Assembly: GCA_000827265.1 (NCBI GenBank)
Contig: KN834778.1
Location: forward strand, 199,097-263,096
DNA: 64,000 bases
Direction of reading: 5' to 3'
From: Collybiopsis luxurians FD-317 M1
Taxonomy: Eukaryota > Basidiomycota > Agaricomycetes > Agaricales > Omphalotaceae
Below are positions 22,731 to 32,857 of this stretch, piece by piece; position 1 is the first letter of the stretch; every line of letters begins with the position of its first letter. The translations under genes were made by a program, and so were the position numbers. Under the pieces are notes generated by a model. The model was not told the origin of the DNA. It searched no databases and saw only the letters and a list, made by a program, of their open reading frames with translations.

Positions 22731-24969
22731 ATGTCTGCGCTAATGCCTCCTTCCGATCGCGATTTGGAGAGCAAGAGTAAAGAAAGTACTCAAATCGTCT
22801 CTTTCAAGGAGGAGCAGTCAAAGGATGGCTATGAAGTTGACTTGGAGCTTCTTGAACACCCGCAAGCCAAAAAACTATTCATTAAATGGGTCATCGTCGC
22901 GATCATTGGGGCTTGTGCTCTCAACGTTACATTTGCTTCCTCGGCGGTGAGTGGTTCGAATGGACTGGAGCTTCTCAAGGGGACGATATCTAACACAAGT
23001 GCACATTTCGGCCTCACAGGCATCATTTACTGAAACAGGAGTGGGGAATGACTTTCATGTCACGAAGGAAATTACAATCTTGTCTATAACTCTGTACGTC
23101 GCTGGGTTAGGCATTGGTGCGTCAACGAGAATTCTTTCGAAGATGTTCTAGCTGATAGTTTTCTCCTCCTAAGGACCTCTCCTTACCGGCCCACTTTCAG
23201 AAGTATACGGTCGAAACATCATCTACAGAGTCTCGTTCATACTTATTACCGCGTTCACATTCGGAGTGGCTTTTGCTCCTGACATTGGTCAGCTCATTAG
23301 GTTATTTTTTTCATGGCCGCTTGCTGAGCGTGTTCTGCACAGCTGTTCACCTGGTGTTCCGATTTCTTTCTGGATTGAGTGGTTCAAGTTTCTTGTCCGT
23401 AGCTGGAGGGACGGTTAGCGACCTATTCGAGAACCGGCAAGTGGGAACGTATGTTGATTTGACTGGATCATAAGGCATCGCATTTACTTCATTTTTATTT
23501 GATAGCCCGATGGTACATGCCTCCTTTTACCTTCATTTTCCGCCTAGTATTCAAGCTGCGAGTTACCCTTGATTTCCTAGGCCCTCTACGTCCTGTTTCC
23601 TTTTGTAGGATCAGTCATTGCGCCTATCTACGCTGGGTATGTGTGTATCTCGGCTACCTCTTTGTGGGATGATGTAATGCAAGAAATGTCCCTACCTAAT
23701 TTTGACTGTTAGTTTCGTCAACCAGGTTTGTTAAGTTAGTCAATCCTGAAGTAGATCTGACTAATTCTACCTGTAGAACACCAATTGGCGGTGGACATAC
23801 TATGTTTTAATCATCCTGTCCTTTGTCCAAACCATCGCGCTTTTCTTGGTTCGGGAACAATTTTTTCTCTTTCTGACTTTGACCTCACGGCCCTGTTCCT
23901 CAAGATTCCAGAAACATACGTGCCAGTTTTAAGGAAATGGAAGGCCGCAAGGTCGGTTTCTGAATTGTGCTGTCCTTACCTACCTCGGGGTCTGATTTTT
24001 GGACATAGACTTCGCAAGTCCACTGGAGATGCAAATTACTGGGCTCCCCTTGACAGAAGACAGCAGTCAATGACGGAGGCTATTATCATCAGTTGCTATC
24101 GACCGTTCCGTAGGTCATACCTACGTTCTTCAGCCCGTTGTGTGACTTAAAGATGCTCCCAGAACTCATCTTCTATGAGCGCATGGCCCTTCTGTTGAAC
24201 ACTTGGTTGATGCAACTCTTCGCTGCCTTCTTGAATTCAATTAACATCCAATTCTAGGACGGCCATGATGTTTGGTATTCTTTACCTGACATTCCAAGCG
24301 TTCCCTGTCATCTTTGGCAAGAACCACCATTTCAACGTCCAAGAGGTCGGCTTATCTTTTACTGGTATCAGCTTGGGAATGTTAGCCAGTGGATTTACTC
24401 AGCCATATTTCAACCGGTAGGCTAAGGTACGGCAAGTAATTTCCTGTCCTGAAATTTTTATTCGCAGGTTTCTGTTGAAAGAAGCTGAAAAAGCTGGGGG
24501 CAAGGCTCCTCCTGAATCCAGGCTATACGCTGCTGAGATCGGTAGTATCTGTATTCCAGTCAGTTTGTATTGGCTGGCTTTCACCACCTATCCTCATGTC
24601 CACTGGATTGTGCCCATGATTGCTTCAGTCCTCTTTGGTTTTGGAGATTTTCTTCTTTTCAATTCCGTGTTGACATATCTCGTTGTCGCATACCGACCTA
24701 TAGCAGCAAGTGCAATGGCATCGAATAGTGCCATGAGATATTCATTTGCTGCTGTCTTCCCTCTTTTTGCGGGGCAGATGTTTGATAGATTAGGAACGGT
24801 AGGGGCGACAGCTTTATTGGCAGGATTGATGACCCTAGCAGCTCCTCTACCGTACGAAGTTCATAGTCGTTTCTAAACCTATCTTAACGACTGACAATTG
24901 GACAGATTCATCTTTCGACGGATTGGAGAACGAGTGCGTGCAAAATCTCGTTTTGCCCACCATGAATGA
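22731..24969 (+). CDS. MFS transporter, DHA1 / polyamine-transporter type (copy 2)
   Basis: Paralogue of the gene at 19566. It has the same domain order, the same motifs (PLLTGPLSEVYGRNIIYR, FLSGLSGSSFLSVAGGTVSD, NTNWRWTYYVL, IPETYVPVLRKWKAARL, ASNSAMRYSFAA) and, as far as I can read, the same intron positions. Differences cluster in the N-terminal tail (MSALMPPSDRDLESKSKE), at the ends of helices and in the loop FGKNHHFNVQEVG. One intron is placed so that a Val is lost in the FLIPETY join. Intact reading frame, so probably functional. It arose by local tandem duplication; substrate unknown. Confidence 0.85.
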
Positions 24970-25762
24970 GGGTCGGATCCAGTGCCGGCTATAGATGTTC
25001 ACTATTTGTGTTGTAGTCGGAATATACTTTCAAAGACTAGACGGATCGAGATTCTATGAACGGATTACTTCTCGTTTACCGAGAGACTTTTGAGTGTCGG
25101 TTCAAGTTTTTCCGTCGAGAATTAAGAACGGAGGATTTGTATCATACCAGCTGCAGATTTCAGCATACTGCGTAGTAAACGTCTCGAGAGTCCAATACTA
25201 AGCTATATGCTTGGCATTGTATTGGGCGCTTAGATCAGTAGATCTGAATCGGCAATCAGATCACTTCCTCGAGGTGCAAGTGGTCCGTGCACAAATTTTG
25301 CTCTCTTCTCTTCGTTCAAAGCGTTGCGGTTTCCGACAACACCTTGACCGATGTGTATTATCTCTGGCTGGATGAACTTTTCTCATTTTTGCCCGTATCA
25401 TCCTTTTTCTAACTCTAAATAGCTTCTTCCTTTCTCAGATCTTCACAATGAACTGCACGATGAAGACGGCTCGAGAGAGCTTTACCTGCTTCAACTTCTT
25501 TCTTAATCCCTTCCTCCTTCCACAATTGTTCAATTCTATGGTTAGGACTGCTCTGGTCCTTCTTACCCTCCTTCTTCAGCTTTCCCTCTCCGTCCTCGCC
25601 TTTTGGCTCAAGGTCTGTGCGTCAAGTATCACGTGAGGTATGGACCATAAGACTTAAGGCGACATAGCAATCGACATATCCTTTCCTCCCCTCCTCCGAC
25701 ACCGACTCTTTGATCGTGGGATTTCCCCTTCAAATTCTGAGAACTATCTCATCTCGTTCTAC
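24970..25762. other. Intergenic between MFS copy 2 and second H1 gene
   Basis: About 790 bp. A short open frame at 25448-25636 with a hydrophobic, Leu-rich translation probably lies in the H1 leader or promoter and I do not support it as a gene. Confidence 0.45.
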
Positions 25763-26870
25763 ATGACTGCCGCTAAGAAAACCTCCTCCACTGCTTCCGC
25801 CAAGTCTAAACTGACTGGCGGGAAAAGCCATGGCGCCTCGACTCACCCGACATGGGTGGACATGATCAAGGTGAGGGCTGTGCTCTTACAGCCAGGATTT
25901 TCTAAGGCATCCTCTAACGAGTCCGAAGGAGTGTATAACTGCTCATCCCGATGATGCTCGTTCTGGTGTCTCGCGTGCAACTATTAAAAAAGTCACTGAT
26001 CCTTTAGCTAATCTTCAAATAAATATTGACATTTTTCTAGTTTGTCGAAAATAAGTATAAAATAGAAGTCAACGCATCTGCCACCAGTCAACTTAATCGT
26101 GCTATCACTTCAGGAAGTGAAAAAGGCGTCTTTGTTCTCCCCAAGGGTTGGCCATTTTACATACCTTTGCAATTTAAATCTTGATGTTTCTGAAACAGGC
26201 CCTTCCGGAAAAGTTAAGCTGGCTCCTAAAACTCGTCACGATGCTGCAAAGGAGGTCTGCAGATAATCATGTACCCAAGCTCATGAGCTCATAAGTATCG
26301 CCCTAGAATGCTACCCCGGTCATGAAAAAACCGTCCACGAAGGCGAAGGCCACTACTGTTGCCACCAAGAAAGCTTCTGCCAAATCAGCAACTCAGAAGG
26401 CATCATCCAAACCAGCGAAGACAGTTTCGAAGGGCTCTGCCTCTCCTGCCAAAGTCTCTGCAGCACCGAAAGTCACAAAGAAATATTTTTCCACCAAGAA
26501 GGCCTCTCCTACGAAGAAGATTGCTTCTGCCAAGAAGGGGACCACTGCTAGAAAGCCCTCAACGGCGAAGAAGGCATCGTCAGCAAAGAAGGTGGTTATT
26601 CATTAGTTTGATCCGTAATCTTTCTAATCAGCATCTATATACCCACTAGGCTCCTTCTGCTAGAGCTCCTGCAAAACCCAAGGTACCGAAAACCAAAGCT
26701 GGTTCCAAGACGGGTGCAGCTCCGAAGGCCAAACCGAAAACCGTCTCCAAGGTCAAGCCGGCGTCAAAATCAGCGAAACCCAAATCTTCGACGAAAAAGG
26801 TCAGTTCGGCAATGCATCTTTATCACATTTGCGCTGATGCGTTTCGTAGGTTCCAGCAGCTACAGTTTGA
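25763..26870 (+). CDS. Linker histone H1 paralogue
   Basis: Short N-terminal tail (about 28 residues, much shorter than in the H1 at 7001), then a globular H1 domain: TWVDMIKECITAHPDDA, SGVSRATIKKFVENKYKIE, and TSQLNRAITSGSEKGVFVLPKGPSGKVKL. A long Lys/Ala/Ser tail follows with PSTKAKATTVATKKA-type repeats and ends STKKVPAATV after a last small exon. Introns after IK, after IKK, after LPKG and after AAKE match those of the other H1. The globular domain is clearly homologous but diverged, which suggests specialised linker histones, for example for different stages or tissues. Confidence 0.9.
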
Positions 26871-27022
26871 TTTAGTCGATCGTATTATTAAGGCTCTAAA
26901 CCTAACCCTTGTAGTAAAAGGTACCTCTTCAGTTTTGTTCTGTACAATAGTTTTCGTTTTGTACGATATGTGTACGATAAATGAGAGACTTGGTGAATAT
27001 TTCGAATGGTGTTTTCAGAAGT

Positions 27023-29511
27023 TTACCTTCGACGAACTCTTCGCGCTCTGGGGGGAGGAAGTGGGACAGCAGGTGCTGGAGGTGGTGGAGGAGCAACGAC
27101 TAACGGGTCAAGAACAGGCAAGTTGAAGATATTCGGCAACTGGTGGGCTGGACGTCCAAAGTAGGCGTTAAGGGGGGGCAGGTTGGCTGCGGCGTAATAT
27201 GGATTTTGTCTAGGCATGCCAGGAAGGCCATACCCAAGGGCGTCGATTTGTGATTTTGATGGACGGGGCGGGGGGTTGGAAATGTCAACTCCGATATCCG
27301 TCTCGCTGATGTCTGGGTTATCGCGCTTGTATTCTTCGATTGCTTTTTCAGCAGCAGCTTTCACCTGGGTCAATCTTTTTAGTCGCAGCGGGCAGCATTC
27401 AGACGAGGCATTCGTACCTCTGCCGCGTGGCGATTTTCGACAGGTTCCCATAGCGGGCACTTATTGCTATTGGCACTTGACCCGGGAGCGCCAGGGGCAG
27501 CTTGCTGAACGGAGGACGTCAAGCAAAGTCCAAGAAGCGGAGAGAAAACAAACATTGAAATGATCGTAACCCGTTATCATTTGACGGCACACGTAGCAGG
27601 ACAGCGCTCGGCAGTGCGGACAGGACATTTTGTTACACTAGGCAGTTCATAAACTCTTGTTCGATAGAGGAAGAAAATCACGACTTACGCCATCTTCCTT
27701 GACGAAAGCTACTCATAAGAGTTAGGAAAGAGAAAGATTCACGGGAAGAAACTCAGCATACATTTATTGCAGCGAGGACAGCTTCTCATAAGTGCTCGAG
27801 CTAAGTGCGTTGAAAGTAAACAGACAGTGGAGATAATAAAGGAAGACACCGACCCATTGCTTCCTCTATAAGATGACGACCATCAAGAACTCTGTCTTGT
27901 TCCATCTCTGGAAAGAGGGTCAATCGAAGCATATCCCTACATCACAGTCTATTTCTACCTTTGCAACTTTTTGGAAGGTGATCCTTTAATTATATATCAG
28001 AGGCAAATCTAAACTCACAAGTTGAAACATTACCATTTTCTTGCATTGTCGGCAAGTAACTGCTCCACATACTTCTTCGTTACCACACCGAAAAAGCTTC
28101 TCATCTGGGTTTTCGATAACACATTTATAGTCGCAGAATGGACATTCCTCCAGGCCGTCTAGACCGGCTAGTTCAATCTCTTTCCTTTGCTTGACACGTT
28201 CATACAGATCGAGGAGCTTATCGGGTAAGAATCTCCGAAGTTCTGATACTGGGAACGAAAGTTTGCATCCCGACTGATCCATACATATAATTTCACTGTT
28301 GTGTGAGCCGAGAAGGTTCTCGACGTAGGAGTTCATGCAGTCCGAGCAAAACAAATGAGCTTCCGGGCATTGTATCATCTTGTCCTGAGACCAAGTGTTA
28401 ACGAATGAGCAAAAAAAATGATTGAAAGCATCGTACAAACGGGTAAGAAGAGAAGCAGCAACCACATTCTATGCCGTCTCCACAGTCCTCGTACTCCTGT
28501 TCGTTGATCTGTTCTGCAACGCTGGTATCCTTTTTGACCTGGTCCTCCTTCAGCTTCTCCAGCAGCCATGCGCGCTCTCTTTCAAACTCGGCATCCTCGA
28601 GCGCACGTCTCTTTCCTTTAGGGGGCTTGTACGTTGTCTTCTTGGGGGTGTACGGGAACGGCGGGCCACGCTTTTTCTCTTCGAGGAAGTGAAGATGCAC
28701 GGGCACATATAAACTCTTATTAACATGCAAGATCTTCCGTATGTGAGGCTTCGGTATATCTGGAAAATCAACCATGAGTTGTTCCTACAAAACGACCGTC
28801 AGACATGAACGACATGATGAAAAGTACAAGTCTTACGATACTCAAATCTATGTAATGGATACCACCCTTAAAATCTCGGTCCACTTTGGTATAGTCCGGC
28901 CTGTCCACACGAGGCCGTTTGCGCTGACCTTCGTCTCCACTGGAGGATTTGCGCTTCCCTTTCTTATCCGCCTTAGGGTACGGAGCACTAAAAAGCGCGT
29001 GGATTACGGCCTCGACAACTTCAGCGGGACGCGTTGCAGATTGCTGCGTGATCAGTTCTGTAGCATATTCTGGCTGCACATCGGGAACGAGTTCCAAAAT
29101 CTGCGCTAGCAGACCTGAAGGAGTGGCAGGTATAGCTTCGAGTTGATTTTCAAGTTGTAGGGGGTCTCGGACCTCATTCAACTTAGTCGTTAGCAATGCG
29201 AGTGGCCACTCCTCGTGAACCGAATGATCTAACGTGCGTGGTAGAGGGATGTTCTCTTCGTCGCTAGAGATGGAGAGCGGAAAATCGTCATCCCGCTGAG
29301 TAGAAGACGAAGGCATATTCTCAGTAGAAGTCGAGGCGGCGAGAGGTTTTGTCATCAGTCCAGCTTTCGCGATATTTCGCGACGATTTCTTAGGATGAAG
29401 CATACCCTCATCGTCTTCAGAATCTGTGAGCTCGATGACATTGGAAAAGAGAGGAACGGCTCGATTGTTTCTCGGATTCGAAGAGCTGGAAGGAGCAGAG
29501 GACCTGGGCAT
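27023..29511 (-). CDS. RBR-type E3 ubiquitin ligase (RNF216/Triad3-like)
   Basis: The first about 250 residues are disordered and Ser/Pro-rich with a helical UBA-like stretch (LLAQILELVPDVQPEYATELI). A second region is Lys-rich. The RING-IBR-RING unit follows: RING1 (DGIECGCCF, CPEAHLFCSDCMNSYVENLL), the IBR (EECPFCDYKCV, LFRCGNEEVCGAVTCRQCKKM), and RING2 (SCPRCNKCFVKEDGCNKMSCPHCRALSCYVC). RING2 keeps the GC that carries the catalytic thioester Cys in RBR ligases. The C-terminus is Pro-rich. RNF216-type ligases assemble ubiquitin chains in the cytosol and nucleus. The start codon is 45 bp from that of the divergent TEL2. Confidence 0.82.
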
Positions 29512-29556
29512 GGTGATAAAGAAAGAGGAGAGGGGCGCGAAAACGTGACTTGCTGA
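29512..29556. promoter_or_regulatory. 45-bp bidirectional intergenic between RBR ligase and TEL2
   Basis: The gap contains GGCGCGAAA (29534-29542), whose complement TTTCGCGCC matches the E2F/SBF-type consensus TTTSSCGC. It has no TATA box. The site could link both genes to the G1/S programme, but this is inference from a short motif. Confidence 0.4.
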
Positions 29557-32500
29557 ATGATGAACTCGGATTCCGAGGTCAGACAAGTCATACATCAGCT
29601 TCAGCATCCAATATCTGACTATTCCACTCTTCTATCTCTACTTTCTGCTCCCCTTCACTCCCTTTCCCTTTTGCCACCAATATTCACGCAGTACAATCTC
29701 TCTCCTCTGCCATCAGGCTCCATCAGAACTGCCGTTCATGTCCCCTTGTTACAAAGAGCTCTACTCGAGCATGTCTTGCCAACCTGGGACTCTGGATTGA
29801 AAGACAATCATAATCTTTCTCTCTTAGACCAGTACTTTTGTCCAGACTCTTTTACCTTCGCCTCCCCAGCGGCTGGAGATGTCGCTTTACTTGCATATTC
29901 AACTATCCTTTCCCTTCCGTTCACAGATCACTCTCTTCGTCTACTGACGCGTTTGTCTCGAGAGTATCCAATTGATAGATTACACACTTCCATCTTCTCA
30001 CAGAAAGACTCTGTTGTCAAGCTTAACCGAACCTGGGAAGACTGTGTTCAGAATGTCGTATCTGTGCCTGCAAAGGTTGGGAACTATTGCGGTACAAGAA
30101 AGCTCGAAACCCCCCCTTTGTTGGAACACGGGACATACTTCAATAATCTTTCCGTCCGCTGTGAACACTTGATATCGATTTCAACTCAAGGTACACAAAG
30201 CTTTCTGCATAGATACATTGATGATTCATCTTCACAATTAGAATCTTTGCCATCCATTAACTTCCTTTTGACGAAACTCGTGAAGCTCGGCATATTTGCA
30301 CCCTACCTTCCTAGCTCGGACTCGCAACCCTCCTTCTTTCGTGCGACCCTTCCTATCATACGATCCAGACTTGCATTACATAATCCAGGTTCATATTCTG
30401 CATCCTGGTGGCAGATTCTTCGAGGGTTCGAATCTTCTTTTGCACTGCAGAATATACTGGTATCACTGTTCAGCTCTTTGGAAATTCCAGAGTCTCTCAC
30501 GGACGATTCTGCTTTGACAAGGGCTTCTGTAAAGCGCGAAAGTCTTCTTCTTTGTAGCCTTTGCCCACTGAAAGCAGATGATGTCGAAACTTGGCAGACA
30601 GTTTCAGCAGCAATACTGGGTCGTGATTGGACGGAAAATGTCAGTCGTATCTTCGTATGCTGGCTTGCAAAATGTGATACCTCTCTAGCGGGTTTGCCTT
30701 CCATATCACCTTTCCAGAACTAATATCTGACGTTTCTCAGCTTTAGAGCGTTTTCTAAACGATGCTGTCTCTCTGTGGTCTGACCCAGACCATATTAAGC
30801 GTTCTTTGATCTCTAAGCACCGTTGTAAGTCATTTTGTAGAATCTGATACTCGTAAATAACTCTTCTAATTAGACGTGTCTTCTATCATTCTTCTCATAA
30901 TCTCCTACTTTCCCTCCTCGTCTCCGGAACTGATTTCGTTGGTTCACTCTGGCAATTTTATCAATGGAATAAGCGTTTACATCAGCAGTATGGACAACAC
31001 GGTTCGACATTGTGGAATGCTTGTAGCCGAAGTCGCGGCTCAACGAGCGGGGAAAAGCTTGGATTTCAAAGACTGGAATGGCGATGACAGCGGAAAACCA
31101 TGGGCGCGCAGTTTTCGAAAGTTGCTCATGAGCCGCGATATGGATGCCGAACTAGTTCTAGTGGATTTAGAGCATTCCATTTCCGAAACCGAGGACCCAA
31201 TCTTCGGGGCTGTTCTAGAAGAGGTGCCTAAACCTTCTAACACTATCCTTGTAAAATCCGGTGGCTACGACTCCGATGACTCTATTTCAGGCTACGCTTC
31301 TATACCATCGTCTCGTTCGAATTCGCCAACTCCGTCAGAGCTAAACGAGATAGAAAAAGATCCTTCTTTGAATGTCGGTCGGAAAAAGATGGCAAAACCG
31401 GTCTATTTGGCTCAGTTAGGTGCTATGATACGCAGCTCGGCAAAGGATAATGCTGCTGAGCACGCAGATACGATTGAGATAGCTTTGGATTGCGCCGAGG
31501 AACTCATACGGAAAAAGAAAAATTACGGTACAGAGCTTGGTTGGTGTATTAGATCTACTCTCGCCATTTAAGACTGCTGACGAATAACCAGAGGAAAATG
31601 CCATCAATCTGGTCTATGGTTTGGTGGGTCTACAAAATAACTATGACCTCGACAAACTTCAGGAATTGCGACAAAATGCTCTTAATGCATTAGTCGCATG
31701 CTGCCCAAAAAAAGCCGCGCCGTGGGTTGTCTTACGAATGAGTCTTGCCCGGATCTGACTGTGAGTTCGCAGGTGTATAGTCGAGGAATTTTTCAAGAAC
31801 CAGTACTCGGCCGATCAAAGATACGCTATGCTCAATGCTCTGGCTTTAGGTGCCCGAGAGTTAGCATCGCTACCCGTCCCACCCTCTAAAATTTCTCAAA
31901 CTTCTACAAGCTTTCCCAGCAAACGTTTACCAGCTCCTTTGCATCAAAAGTACTTACCTTCGACAGAAACCTTACCTCATATATTGAGCAGTATCACGCG
32001 TCAAGCCATAGACAGGGGAAAAGAAACTGTTGAAGACAAGGTTCCAACCATTGTTCGCGAACGGCGATTTAGGATCCAACAGCCTAAACGCATAACAGAG
32101 ACTGAATTCCCAATATCGAACTCTTTCAGCTCCTTGCCAACCAAACAAACGACTCTAAACGAAGTAGCCGCAGAGTTCTTTATCGCACCCATGATTCAAC
32201 GATTTTGGCTATTCCTGCGTGACGAACGGACTCGAGAGGAACGATCTGCACACAATCAGGGCAGGGCCAGATACCACAGCGCCGGAACGGGCCTGATACT
32301 GAATACGCTAATCTTGACACAATTTTTACGCACTTTAGCAGTTCTGGTGCATGCTTCAGAACATGCTCCAGAGTGGCTTGGATTTATAGCCCCGGACTCT
32401 CTTGAACTTGCCTTAACGTTGGGCACTAAACCAATGTCCGTCGCAGAGAGTGTAGATGGTGAGGGTGAAAGGGGAACGAAGGAGGCCTCAGTGCTAGCTG

Positions 32501-32763
32501 GTGCACTGGAGCTGGCGCTTATTGTTCTAGACGGGTGTATTCAGCTGGACGGCGGGCGGTCACTGAGCTTGGACCATACTGCGTTACTGATGAGTGTTAG
32601 TGAGTGGTCTGCGGCGGTTTTTTCGAGATTGGAGAGTGGAATAAGATTGCAAGGAGCCGGAGGCGATCAGGGGGCTTCTCTCAAGCGGGTAGCTTCTGGG
32701 GTTATTCTGAAGGTCGATGAGATACTATCGAAATACCGTAGAGCTATGATTGACACATGGTAG
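29557..32763 (+). CDS. TEL2: Telomere length regulation protein Tel2 (TTT complex)
   Basis: Long alpha-helical protein. The N-terminal half is an all-helical solenoid (LLSAPLHSLSLLPPIF, LLTRLSREYPIDRL). The C-terminal part holds the Tel2/CLK2 signature block: RHCGMLVAEVAAQRAG, then IEIALDCAEELIRKKKNYGTEL, ENAINLVYGLVGLQNNYDLDK, LQELRQNALNALVACCPKKA, and QRYAMLNALALGARELASL. A disordered middle region contains SDDSISGYASIPSSRSNSP, likely CK2-type phosphosites that recruit the R2TP chaperone in other species. Tel2 with Tti1 and Tti2 matures PIKK kinases such as ATM, ATR and TOR. Two ATGs in tandem occur at 29557 and 29560. SFI1 follows 94 bp downstream on the same strand. Confidence 0.88.
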
Positions 32764-32789
32764 ACACTAATTCAAACGTACTAATGTGA

Positions 32790-32811
32790 CACAATGGCAC
32801 GTGCCATTGTG
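32790..32811. promoter_or_regulatory. 22-bp perfect palindrome centred on CACGTG
   Basis: The left half CACAATGGCAC is followed by its exact reverse complement GTGCCATTGTG. The centre is the E-box CACGTG. It lies 26 bp after the TEL2 stop and 47 bp before the SFI1 start codon, and is immediately followed by GACGCGT. It could be a binding site for an extended bHLH dimer or act as a hairpin in RNA. Confidence 0.6.
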
Positions 32812-32817
32812 ACGCGT
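32812..32817. promoter_or_regulatory. MluI cell-cycle box (ACGCGT) upstream of SFI1
   Basis: Perfect MCB 41 bp upstream of the SFI1 start codon, directly abutting the 22-bp palindrome. SFI1 acts once per cell cycle in spindle-pole duplication, so MBF control is plausible. Confidence 0.5.
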
Positions 32818-32857
32818 TACAAGTTGTTGTCTCTCGAGTCCTTTACGCGCTCTGCTC

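Noticed and set aside
25448..25636. Hydrophobic short open frame before the second H1 gene
   Set aside because: Low-complexity Leu/Phe-rich translation within a promoter or leader and no family resemblance.
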